From contig JBBDMS010000013.1 in NCBI GenBank assembly GCA_040878185.1, positions 1 to 36,743 of the forward strand: a stretch of 36,743 nucleotides of DNA. The letters run 5' to 3'. Below the pieces are notes generated by a model that did no database searches, was not told the origin of the DNA, and saw nothing but the letters and a program-made list of their open reading frames with translations. The stretch is from JAWXBK01 sp040878185 (GTDB lineage Bacteria; Pseudomonadota; Alphaproteobacteria; Dongiales; Dongiaceae). The position numbers were made by a program, and so were the translations under genes. Shown here piece after piece: positions 15,649 to 22,514 of the stretch (position 1 is the first letter of the stretch; every line of letters begins with the position of its first letter).

Positions 15649-15684
15649 CCCCCACCCTAACCCTCCCCCGTCGAGGGGGAGGGG
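15649..15684. repeat. Palindromic G-rich repeat, copy 2, between rdgB and hemW
   Basis: CCCTCCCCC (15661-15669) pairs with GGGGGAGGG (15675-15683) around GTCGA. On the minus strand, 15669-15649 reads as four G-tracts of 5, 3, 3 and 5, with linkers A, TTA and T, which satisfies a G-quadruplex motif. It ends only a few bases before the hemW ATG at 15644 and so overlaps its ribosome-binding region. On the plus strand the hairpin is followed by GATTTCTTTC, which is only weakly terminator-like. Confidence 0.65.
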
Positions 15685-15719
15685 ATTTCTTTCACGCGAT
15701 CGACTGCGCATGAAAACGC

Positions 15720-16373
15720 TCACGTCCCGAAACACGCATCGGCCAGTTGCCGGAATGCATCGGCGCGGTGGCTCATCGCATGTTTCTTTTGGGGTTCCAT
15801 CTCGCCGAAGGTGATGTCGAACCCGGCCGGTTGAAAGACCGGGTCATAACCGAATCCGTTCATGCCGCGCGGCGGCCAGACGAGGATGCCCTCGACATAA
15901 CCCTCGAAACATTCGACTTGACCATCGGGCCAGGCGAGCGCGAGGGCACAGACGAAGCGCGCACGGCGGTCTTCGGTCTCGAGATAATCGAGCGCCTCTT
16001 CGATCCGGCGCATGGCGCGACCGAAATCGCGATCGGGACCGGCCCAGCGCGCGGAATAAATGCCCGGCTGGCCGTCGAGGGCGGCAACGGCGAGGCCCGA
16101 ATCGTCGGCCAGTGCCGGCAGGCCCGATGCTTTGGCCGCCAGCGCCGCCTTGAGCCGGGCATTGGCGATGAATGTTGCACCGGTTTCCTCCGGTTCGGCG
16201 AGGCCGAGCGTGCCGGCGGAGACCGCATCGACGCCGAACGGCGCGAGCAACGCTGCGATCTCGTCGCGCTTGCCCGGATTATGGCTCGCGATGACCAGCC
16301 GGCCGGCTGCAAGGCGGCGCGATGTGGCCGCTGCCGGCGCGAGGCGTCGGGCGGGTAACGGGCGATCGGCCAT
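15720..16373 (-). CDS. rdgB: XTP/dITP pyrophosphatase (HAM1 family)
   Basis: RdgB hydrolyses dITP, XTP and related damaged nucleotides to monophosphates and so keeps them out of DNA and RNA. The 217-residue product has the family landmarks in order: LVIASHNPGKRDEI (substrate loop), ALADDSGLAVAALDGQPGIYSARWAG (catalytic Asp in DDSGL), FVCALALAWPDG, GFGYDPVFQP and the C-terminal SHRADAFRQLA. I chose ATG 16373 because AAGGA lies 7 bases upstream and the family normally begins near there; the frame is open further up but without family-like sequence. The N-terminus is about 25 residues longer than usual. It is divergent from the Sel1 gene across 112 bases. Confidence 0.95.
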   Translation of the reverse strand: MADRPLPARRLAPAAATSRRLAAGRLVIASHNPGKRDEIAALLAPFGVDAVSAGTLGLAEPEETGATFIANARLKAALAAKASGLPALADDSGLAVAALDGQPGIYSARWAGPDRDFGRAMRRIEEALDYLETEDRRARFVCALALAWPDGQVECFEGYVEGILVWPPRGMNGFGYDPVFQPAGFDITFGEMEPQKKHAMSHRADAFRQLADACFGT

Positions 16374-16485
16374 CTCTCGTTCCTTGCTCCCGTGGCGGAA
16401 GATTGGTCTAAATTGCGCGATATCCGCCGGCGGCAGAAGCCCCGGCCTCGAAGCTGCCGTTCGAACCGTCAGAAAGGCCGACCTC

Positions 16486-17250
16486 ATGCGATTGCAGGTT
16501 CCCCATTCCATCGCCCGCATGACGGTCCGGCTGCTTCTTGCCCGGCCGCTGTTTGCCCGAGGGCTGGGGGCGCTGGCGACCGTGCTCGGCCTGATGCTGT
16601 TCGCGCCGGCTGCATCGGCGACGCCGTTCGACGATGCCGTGGTCGCCTTTCAGAGCGGCGACTATCCGACCGCGCTCGTGCTCTTTACGCCGCTGGCCGA
16701 AGCCGGCGATTCGCTCTCGCAGCATAACATCGGCGTTATGTACGAGGAGGGGCTCGGTGTCGCGCAGGACAATGCAATGGCGCTGGCCTGGTACAAGCGC
16801 GCGGCCGAACAGGGCAATCCGCAATCGACCTACAAAATCGGGCTGATGATTCTCGAAGGCCGTGGCGCCGGACCCGATCCGGTCGTCGCCGCGCAATGGG
16901 TGCGGATCTCGGCCGATCTCGGTTTCCCGCCGGCCCAACACACGCTCGCCCATTTCTATCTCGAAGGCACCGGCGTCGAGCAGAATATCAACGAGGCGAT
17001 CACCTGGTATTCGAAGGCGGCCGAGGCCGGTGTCGTCGATGCGCAATTCAATCTCGGCTACATCTTCGAAACCGGCGGCGGCGTCGAACCCGATCCGATC
17101 GTGGCCTATGCCTGGTATCGCATCGCGGCGGCCAGCGGCGATCTCGAGGCGACCAATGCTGCGGAGCAGATCGGCGCGCAATTGCCGCAGGATCTTCGCG
17201 AGGCCGCCGATCTCGATGTCGCGGACTGGCTCGCCGCGCACGGCCGCTGA
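16486..17250 (+). CDS. Secreted Sel1-repeat protein
   Basis: This 254-residue protein has an N-terminal basic stretch and a hydrophobic segment ending APAASA, a likely signal peptide (cleavage at about residue 45, or 34 if ATG 16519 is used). After it come at least four Sel1-type (TPR-like, about 36-residue) repeats, for example HNIGVMYEEGLGVAQDNAMA, a GLMILEGRGAGPDPVVA unit, AHFYLEGTGVEQNINEA and GYIFETGGGVEPDPIVA. Sel1 proteins are protein-interaction scaffolds; in alphaproteobacteria they act in signalling, polysaccharide production or podJ-like roles. The partner cannot be inferred. It is followed by the convergent GNAT gene after 26 bases. Confidence 0.85.
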   Translation: MRLQVPHSIARMTVRLLLARPLFARGLGALATVLGLMLFAPAASATPFDDAVVAFQSGDYPTALVLFTPLAEAGDSLSQHNIGVMYEEGLGVAQDNAMALAWYKRAAEQGNPQSTYKIGLMILEGRGAGPDPVVAAQWVRISADLGFPPAQHTLAHFYLEGTGVEQNINEAITWYSKAAEAGVVDAQFNLGYIFETGGGVEPDPIVAYAWYRIAAASGDLEATNAAEQIGAQLPQDLREAADLDVADWLAAHGR

Positions 17251-17276
17251 TCCGCATCTACGCGTAACGACACGGC

Positions 17277-17762
17277 TCAGCGCAGCGTCTTGCGCATCAC
17301 GAGGCAGGGCGTGTCGGGGGCCCAGAGATCGGGCAGGATTTCCTGCGGCTCGAATCCGTTTGCTTCATAGAAGGCCCGCGTCGCCGCGTAATTCGCATCC
17401 TCGATCGAGGGTGCCAGCGTCTTCACGCTGAGAAATTTGTAACCGCCCTGCCGCGCGAGCGCCCCGACCGCTTCGAGCAGCCGGCGCCCGACGCCGCGTC
17501 GATGCGCCGCCGGCCGGATCGCAATCAGATGCAGGTCGATCGTGTCGGCATTTTCGACGGTGATGGTGGCAAAGCCGATCGCGTCGCTGGCCCCGTCTTG
17601 ACCCGTTTCGCGCGCGACCAGCATCGGCAGGGCTGCCGCCTCGACGATGTAGTTCTCGACCGCTTCGGGAATGCCGAACCAGTCGGGCAGGGTCGCCAGA
17701 ATGTCGCGGCAGAGAGACGCGCGCTGCAGCGGATCGGGTTCGCAGACGATCGTCGTGTTCAC
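17277..17762 (-). CDS. GNAT-family N-acetyltransferase
   Basis: This 161-residue protein has the GNAT fold. The acetyl-CoA motif A is IDLHLIAIRPAAHRRGVGRRLLEAVGALA (shown in part: HRRGVGRRLLEAV), preceded by a AIGFATITVENA strand. A later segment is NYAATRAFYEANGFEPQEIL, the typical YEKxGF-type motif B. The substrate is unknown. The frame is open through rph, so the start must be internal. GTG 17762 (giving MNTTIVCEPD) lies 5 bases after the rph stop with AGGA in front of it, so rph and this gene are probably one transcript. It faces the Sel1 gene tail to tail. Confidence 0.82.
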   Translation of the reverse strand: MNTTIVCEPDPLQRASLCRDILATLPDWFGIPEAVENYIVEAAALPMLVARETGQDGASDAIGFATITVENADTIDLHLIAIRPAAHRRGVGRRLLEAVGALARQGGYKFLSVKTLAPSIEDANYAATRAFYEANGFEPQEILPDLWAPDTPCLVMRKTLR

Positions 17763-17767
17763 GAATC

Positions 17768-18493
17768 CTACGGCGATCCGCGCGCGATCGCGGCGCGCTG
17801 CGCGTCGACCAGTTGCGCGATACCTTGGCGGGCGAGTGCGAGCATCCGGTCGAACGGCGCCTGTTCGAAGGGCGCGGCCTCGGCGGTTGCCTGGATCTCG
17901 ACGATGCCCCCTTTCCCGGTCAGCACGAAGTTCGCATCGGCCTCGGCGCCGCTGTCTTCGGCATAATCGAGGTCGAGCACCGCCTCGCCCTTCACGATAC
18001 CGCAGGAAACGGCGGCGACGTGATCGCGCAGCGGCACGGCCGGCACGATGCCGATGCGCTTCAGATGCGCGAAGGCGAGATGAAGGGCGACGAAACTGCC
18101 GGTGATCGCCGCCGTGCGCGTGCCGCCATCGGCCTGCAGCACGTCGCAATCGAGCCGGACGCGGCGTTCGCCGAAACCGGTCATGTTGGTGACGGCGCGT
18201 AAGGAACGGCCGATCAGTCGCTGGATCTCCTGCGTCCGGCCGCTCTGTTTGCCCGAGGCCGCCTCGCGCTCGGTGCGCGTGTCGGTCGCGCGCGGCAGCA
18301 TGCCGTATTCCGCGGTGACCCAGCCTTTGCCGGTGCCCTTGAGGAAGGGCGGCACGCGATCCTCGATGGTGGCGAGACAGAGCACTTTCGTGTCGCCGAA
18401 CTGGGCGAGGCAGGAGCCTTCGGCATATTTGTTGACGTCGATTTCCAGCGAAATGCTGCGAAGCGCGTCGGCGGCGCGGCCGGAGGGGCGCAT
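17768..18493 (-). CDS. rph: Ribonuclease PH
   Basis: RNase PH is a phosphate-dependent 3'-5' exoribonuclease that trims the 3' ends of tRNA precursors, working as a ring hexamer. The 241-residue length is typical (about 238). It opens MRPSGRAADALRSISLEI and shows GSCLAQFGDTKVLCLATIED, GWVTAEYGMLPRATDTRTEREA, GRTQEIQRLIGRSLRAV and the phosphate-site region LDCDVLQADGGTRTAAITGSFVAL. No expected residue seems lost. It is divergent from hrcA across 193 bases, the usual alphaproteobacterial arrangement, and the GNAT gene follows it closely. Confidence 0.96.
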   Translation of the reverse strand: MRPSGRAADALRSISLEIDVNKYAEGSCLAQFGDTKVLCLATIEDRVPPFLKGTGKGWVTAEYGMLPRATDTRTEREAASGKQSGRTQEIQRLIGRSLRAVTNMTGFGERRVRLDCDVLQADGGTRTAAITGSFVALHLAFAHLKRIGIVPAVPLRDHVAAVSCGIVKGEAVLDLDYAEDSGAEADANFVLTGKGGIVEIQATAEAAPFEQAPFDRMLALARQGIAQLVDAQRAAIARGSP

Positions 18494-18643
18494 GGATGAA
18501 ATCTCCCTGTGGATCGCCCGAATGTTGCCGGCGACGGGCGGGCGATACGGGCCCGGAAGCTAGCTTGCGCGACGCGACCGGTCCAGCATGGCCCGGAAGG
18601 CCGGCGAAGGGCGCGCCGCAGGGCTCGATTTACGGCCGGCGCA

Positions 18644-18672
18644 TTGACGCTCCGGGGGGTCGTTACTAAGTT
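18644..18672 (+). promoter_or_regulatory. Possible sigma-70 promoter of hrcA
   Basis: TTGACG at 18644-18649 is followed after 17 bases by TAAGTT at 18667-18672. The -10 match is weak. Transcription would begin only a few bases before ATG 18687, which leaves more room if translation starts at 18699. No CIRCE element is present. Confidence 0.3.
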
Positions 18673-18686
18673 TCGCGCACCATCCG

Positions 18687-19769
18687 ATGGTCAAGGCGAT
18701 GAATGTGCAGAAACCGTCCACCGAGAATCTGATCGGCGGGCTCTCGGAGCGTGCCCGCGAGGTCTTCCGGCATATCGTCGATGCGTATGTCGAAAGCGGC
18801 GAACCGATCGGTTCGCGGACGCTCTCGCGCCGGCTTGGCCTCGGCCTGTCGCCGGCGACGATCCGGAACGTGATGTCCGATCTCGAGGATGCCGGTCTGC
18901 TGCAGGCGCCGCACACCTCGGCCGGACGGCTGCCGACCGATCTGGGCTTGCGCCTCTTCGTCGACGGGCTGCTGCAGCTTGGCGATCTCTCCGAAGACGA
19001 GCGCCGGTCGATCGATGAGCAATGCAATGCGGCCGGCCGTACCTTCCCCGAGATGCTGGAACAGGCAAGCACGATGCTCTCCGGCCTTTCCAACTGCGCC
19101 GGGGTGGTCGTAGCACCCAAGGCCGAAAGCGCGCTGAAGCATATCGAATTCGTCCGCCTCGGCCCCGGCCGCGCGCTGGTCGTGCTGGTGACCGAGGACA
19201 ACCAGGTCGAAAACCGGCTGATCGACCTGCCGATGGGATTGCCGGCCGCCTCGCTGATCGAGGCCGGGAACTATCTCTCGAGCCGGCTCACCGGCCGCAC
19301 CGTCAGCGAGGCGCGCGCGGAGGTGCTTGCCGAGATCACGCAGCAGCGCGCCGAACTCGATCAGCTCGCGGCGCGCGTGGTCGAAGTCGGGCTTGCAAGC
19401 TGGGCAGGTGGCGGCAGCGACAGCGGCGGCGTGCTGATCGTGCGCGGCCAGTCGCATCTGCTCGACGACGTGCAGGGCATCGCCGACCTCGAACGCGTGC
19501 GCGGCCTTTTCGCCGCGCTCGAAACCAAGGACGCGTTCGCGCGGCTCCTGGGTGCGGCCGAACAGGCCGACGGCATCCGCATCTTCATCGGCGCGCAGAA
19601 CGAATTGTTCGGCGTGACCGGCTGTTCGCTGGTGATCGCGCCCTATCGCAGCGGTCGCGACCGCGTGGTCGGCGCGATCGGCGTGATCGGGCCGATGCGC
19701 ATCGATTATGCGCGGATCATCCCGATGGTCGACTACACCGCGAAGGTAATCGGCCGCCTGGTCGGCTGA
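18687..19769 (+). CDS. hrcA: Heat-inducible transcription repressor HrcA
   Basis: HrcA binds CIRCE operators and represses heat-shock genes, with GroEL as co-regulator. The 360 residues fit the family. The N-terminal winged helix contains LSERAREVFRHIVDAYVESGEPIGSR and the recognition segment LGLSPATIRNVMSDLEDAGLL, followed by QAPHTSAGRLPTDLGLRLFVD. The GAF-like middle and C-terminal end (IGPMRIDYARIIPMVDYTAKVIGRLV) are typical. A second ATG at 18699, preceded by AAGGCG, is an equally good start. It is followed by grpE after 54 bases. Neither hrcA nor dnaK here has a CIRCE; in alphaproteobacteria the operator is usually confined to groESL, which is not in the window. Confidence 0.95.
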   Translation: MVKAMNVQKPSTENLIGGLSERAREVFRHIVDAYVESGEPIGSRTLSRRLGLGLSPATIRNVMSDLEDAGLLQAPHTSAGRLPTDLGLRLFVDGLLQLGDLSEDERRSIDEQCNAAGRTFPEMLEQASTMLSGLSNCAGVVVAPKAESALKHIEFVRLGPGRALVVLVTEDNQVENRLIDLPMGLPAASLIEAGNYLSSRLTGRTVSEARAEVLAEITQQRAELDQLAARVVEVGLASWAGGGSDSGGVLIVRGQSHLLDDVQGIADLERVRGLFAALETKDAFARLLGAAEQADGIRIFIGAQNELFGVTGCSLVIAPYRSGRDRVVGAIGVIGPMRIDYARIIPMVDYTAKVIGRLVG

Positions 19770-19823
19770 TCGCAGCGAACCATAGCGTCAGACATCGTTT
19801 TAAGAAGGAACCGGGCAGGAATC

Positions 19824-20669
19824 ATGCCGGACAATAAATCCGAACCGACCGAGAATCCGCTGGACGACGAAAGCGGCGAGGACAGCGTGACCGGCGCCGG
19901 ACGCCCCGCGTCCGATGGGCCGGCTGAGGCCGGTGCACAAACGCCCGGCGCGCAAAAGCCGGGCGCGCAAAAGCCGGGTGCTGCGCAGGCTGGCGCGCAA
20001 AAGCCGGGCGCTGCGGGAGCGGGCGATTCGACAGGCGATTCTGGAGGCGATTCTGGCGCCGGCGACGAGCAGCCTTTCGCGCTCGACGAGGAACAGCCGA
20101 TCGATCCCCTGGCCGTGCTGCGCGAAGAGCTTGCCGTGGTGCGCGAAGAGCTTGCGGGCGCGCGCGCGGAGGCGGCCCAGTACAAGGACCAGTTATTGCG
20201 CGCTTTGGCCGAAGGCGAAAACCAGCGCCGTCGCGCCGCGCGCGAGCGCGAGGATGCGGTCAAGTTCGCCGGCGCCGCGCTTGCCAAGGATCTGCTTGCG
20301 GTCGCGGACAATTTCGATCGCGCGCTCGCCAATATTCCCGAAGACGCGTTCGCGAACGATCCGGCGCTGAAGGCGCTGCATGAGGGCATCGCCGCGACCC
20401 AGCGCGAACTCGCGGCCGCATTCGAGCGCCATCGCATCCGCAAGATCGATCCGAAGGGCGAGAAATTCGACAGCCACCGCCATCAGGCGATGTTCGAACT
20501 CGAGACGGCGGATGTCCCGCCCGGCCATGTAGCCCAGGTGCTGCAGCCCGGTTATGTCATGCATGACGAGCGGCTGCTGCGTGCGGCGATGGTGGTGGTT
20601 GCAAAGGCACCGCCGCCGCCCGCACCGGCGAACGACAGCGACGCAAACAACCGGGGCAGCGGGCGCTAG
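19824..20669 (+). CDS. grpE: GrpE nucleotide exchange factor with an expanded repeat leader
   Basis: GrpE releases ADP from DnaK and so resets the chaperone cycle. The conserved part begins at about residue 90 (DPLAVLREELAVVREELAGARAEAA) with the long coiled-coil helix. It continues with YKDQLLRALAEGENQRRRAARER, LAVADNFDRAL, and the beta-wing region IDPKGEKFDSHRHQAMFELE and VLQPGYVMHDERLLRAAMVVV. The 281 residues are 70-100 more than usual. The surplus is an acidic/Ala/Gly/Pro leader with six GAQKP-like pentapeptides and three GDSG-like tetrapeptides from exact or near-exact tandem DNA repeats. GGAA/AGGAA lies before the ATG. It is probably co-transcribed with hrcA. Confidence 0.95.
   Translation: MPDNKSEPTENPLDDESGEDSVTGAGRPASDGPAEAGAQTPGAQKPGAQKPGAAQAGAQKPGAAGAGDSTGDSGGDSGAGDEQPFALDEEQPIDPLAVLREELAVVREELAGARAEAAQYKDQLLRALAEGENQRRRAAREREDAVKFAGAALAKDLLAVADNFDRALANIPEDAFANDPALKALHEGIAATQRELAAAFERHRIRKIDPKGEKFDSHRHQAMFELETADVPPGHVAQVLQPGYVMHDERLLRAAMVVVAKAPPPPAPANDSDANNRGSGR
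19932..20057 (+). repeat. Minisatellite in grpE: six 15-base then three 12-base units
   Basis: Six 15-base units run from 19932 to 20021; those at 19947, 19962 and 19992 are identical (GGCGCGCAAAAGCCG), and the others vary. Three 12-base units of the form GGCGATTC(g/t)(a/g)(c/g)(a/c) follow from 20022 to 20057. All units are multiples of three, so copy-number change keeps the grpE frame. They encode GAQKP/GAAQA and GDSG/GDST units. Confidence 0.9.
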
Positions 20670-20732
20670 GGCAGTTGTCGCGCGTTCGGCGCGCATTGGA
20701 TCGGCGGCGCACGTTCCGCGCGGGGGCGCGTT

Positions 20733-21260
20733 TCAGTTCCGGATCGTGCCCGGCTTGCCGGCCTCGCCGATCTCCTCGAGGAAATAGACGATATCGAGCG
20801 CCGGCGGCTCGATGCCGGCCTGGGTCAGCGCCGCATGCACCTGGCCGCGATGATGGGTCTGGTGATTGTTGAGCGTGGCGAGAATGTGCCCGGCGCGCGC
20901 TTCCTCGAAATCGCCGGTGCCGAGCATCGGTTTGTAGCGGACCGGTTTCGCGAGATCGGCCGGCGTCAGCGCATCGACCTGGGCGACGAACCGGTCGTCT
21001 TCTTCGCTGCGCGCCCTGCGCAGGCTCGCGAGATCGTCGTGCGCGATGTCACCCAGCGAGGAAAATCCGTTCGGCTCGCCGCGCAGCCGCCGCGTCCAGA
21101 GGAGATCGACCACCAGCAGATGGTTGAGCGTCGCATGCACCGAGCCGAAGAAGAGGCCGATATCCTTGCGATACTGCGCATCCGATAGTTCCGCTACGCT
21201 TCCATAGAGCCGCGCGTTCACCCAGCGATTGAACCGCGCCATCATCGCGAAATGATCCAT
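20733..21260 (-). CDS. DinB-family (YfiT-like) four-helix metal protein
   Basis: This 175-residue protein has the DinB superfamily pattern of three metal-ligand histidines: His47 in the ATLNHLLVVDLLW helix, and His133 and His137 in NNHQTHHRGQVHAALTQAG. Members of this group bind a divalent metal, and some are thiol-dependent transferases; the first described was DNA-damage-inducible DinB of Bacillus (not the polymerase of the same name). The substrate is unknown. GGGAG lies before the ATG. It is convergent with grpE (63-base gap) and lies between grpE and dnaK together with alkB, which interrupts the usual heat-shock cluster. Confidence 0.87.
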   Translation of the reverse strand: MDHFAMMARFNRWVNARLYGSVAELSDAQYRKDIGLFFGSVHATLNHLLVVDLLWTRRLRGEPNGFSSLGDIAHDDLASLRRARSEEDDRFVAQVDALTPADLAKPVRYKPMLGTGDFEEARAGHILATLNNHQTHHRGQVHAALTQAGIEPPALDIVYFLEEIGEAGKPGTIRN

Positions 21261-21347
21261 GATCCCGTCTCCCGTGCCGGATGGAAATACGATCCCGATC
21301 TTAGCGGCGCGGGGCCTCCCTTGTCAGCGGCGGCGCGGGCGCCGGGA

Positions 21348-22016
21348 TCAGCGCGGCGGCGTCACCCGCCGGAGCGTCAGGTTGATCCGCCGGATCCCGA
21401 TTGCGCGCAAGGGTTCCGGAAATTCGTCGGGCAGGCGCGATGTGTTCGCGATCACCCGGTCGATGCCGTGGAAAAAATGCCGCGCCGCACCGGCGAGGAT
21501 CACCACGTCGCCGGATGAAAGTCGCAGCGAGCGCGTCGGGTCGGATCGCTGCGGCCCGCCAATGCGGAAGAGCGCGGTATCGCCGAGCGAGATCGAAACG
21601 ACCGGTGCATCGATCGCCTCCTCGTCGGCGTCGCGATGCAGCCCCATGCGCGCGCTCGCGTCATAGAGATTGACGAGACAGGCCTCGGGATCGGCCGGAA
21701 AATTTGCGCGCGCACGCCAGAGATCGAGCGCCAGCGGCGGGATCGGCGGCCAGGCCTTGCCGGTCTCGGGATGGGTCGCCTGATAGCGATAGCCGGCGCG
21801 ATCGGTCAGCCAGCCGAGTGTCCCGGCATTCGTCATGCGCACGGTCATCGCCTGCCCGCTTCTCGGCATGGTCGGGCGAAACAATGGGGCGGCGTCGATC
21901 GTGGCGGCGATCTCGGCCAGCAGGCGGCGCTGAGCCGCCGGATCGAATGCGCCGGGCATGAGACGCAGGCCATTCGCGGCCGGCGCGGTTGTGCCGACGG
22001 GGCGAGCCCGGCTCAC
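21348..22016 (-). CDS. alkB: AlkB-family 2-oxoglutarate/Fe(II) DNA demethylase
   Basis: AlkB removes methyl groups such as 1-methyladenine and 3-methylcytosine from DNA and RNA by oxidation. With the GTG start at 22016 the protein has 222 residues, close to the E. coli enzyme (216). The iron ligands are visible as MGLHRDADE (His127, Asp129) and FFHGIDR (His183), and the 2-oxoglutarate arginines as RINLTLRR. The nucleotide-recognition lid includes GYRYQATHPETGKAWPPIP. The start is chosen because GTG 22016 overlaps the upstream stop as GTGA; an ATG at 22049 would overlap that gene by 37 bases. The two genes are probably translationally coupled. Confidence 0.92.
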   Translation of the reverse strand: MSRARPVGTTAPAANGLRLMPGAFDPAAQRRLLAEIAATIDAAPLFRPTMPRSGQAMTVRMTNAGTLGWLTDRAGYRYQATHPETGKAWPPIPPLALDLWRARANFPADPEACLVNLYDASARMGLHRDADEEAIDAPVVSISLGDTALFRIGGPQRSDPTRSLRLSSGDVVILAGAARHFFHGIDRVIANTSRLPDEFPEPLRAIGIRRINLTLRRVTPPR

Positions 22017-22228
22017 GATCCGGGCGGGCCGAAGCGCCGCCGATGCCACCAGGCATAGCCGACCAGGGCCGCCAGATTGCCGGCCGCGACGATCAGTCCG
22101 GCCCAGATCAGAAGCGGCTGGTCGAGCCAGAAATGGCCGATTCCCGCCAGAATCAGGCCGAGTGGAATGGCCGGCATGGTGGCGCTCGCCACCATTTTGG
22201 CGGGGTCGCGGGGCGGGGGTGCATTCAT
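22013..22228 (-). CDS. Small two-helix membrane protein, unknown function
   Basis: This 71-residue protein starts MNAPPPRDPAKMVASATM and has two membrane helices (about 15-35, PAIPLGLILAGIGHFWL, and about 40-60, LLIWAGLIVAAGNLAALVGYAWW). It ends with a basic HRRRFGPPGS tail, so both termini may be cytosolic. I do not recognise a named family. The GTGA overlap with alkB suggests they are expressed together, though a functional link is not shown. Its start is 286 bases from dnaK, head to head, and its promoter must lie inside the same region as the dnaK heat-shock promoter. Confidence 0.65.
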   Translation of the reverse strand: MNAPPPRDPAKMVASATMPAIPLGLILAGIGHFWLDQPLLIWAGLIVAAGNLAALVGYAWWHRRRFGPPGS

Positions 22229-22292
22229 CGTCCGGTCCGGCGCCGCATCGTTCGGGAACGGCGGAATTGTTGCAGTTTGTGGCCCACGCGGT

Positions 22293-22320
22293 CTTGCACC
22301 CGCCGGGCCCTCCCCTATAT
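22293..22320 (+). promoter_or_regulatory. RpoH (sigma-32) heat-shock promoter of dnaK
   Basis: CTTG at 22293-22296 is followed after exactly 17 bases by CCTATAT at 22314-22320. This matches the alphaproteobacterial RpoH pattern of a CTTG -35 and a CYTATNT -10. Transcription should begin near 22328, leaving a leader of about 185 bases before the dnaK ATG at 22515. A small ATGCC-aaag-GGCAT hairpin lies in that leader at 22460-22473. No CIRCE is seen. Confidence 0.8.
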
Positions 22321-22514
22321 ACCGCAAAGTCAAAGGGTTAAGGGCGGTATCCGACGAAACCGAGTATGTTTTCGGCCCCACGGTGCCGGATCCGAGACCC
22401 GCATCGATCAAGGTTCCAATCCCAGGGGTTCGACCAGCGCGCTTCAGCCGAATGGCGTCATGCCAAAGGGCATCACGAAGGCCGGGTCGGGCTTGCTGAA
22501 AGGAGAATGACGGT

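Noticed and set aside
18560..18590. Possible sigma-32 site (CTTG at 18564) before hrcA
   Set aside because: The region 17 bases downstream (CAGCATG) does not resemble the CYTATNT -10 box.
22370..22445. tRNA-like piece (GGTTCCAATCCC / GGGGTTCGACC) in the dnaK leader
   Set aside because: Only a T-arm-like fragment is visible; no acceptor stem, D-arm or anticodon arm can be folded around it.
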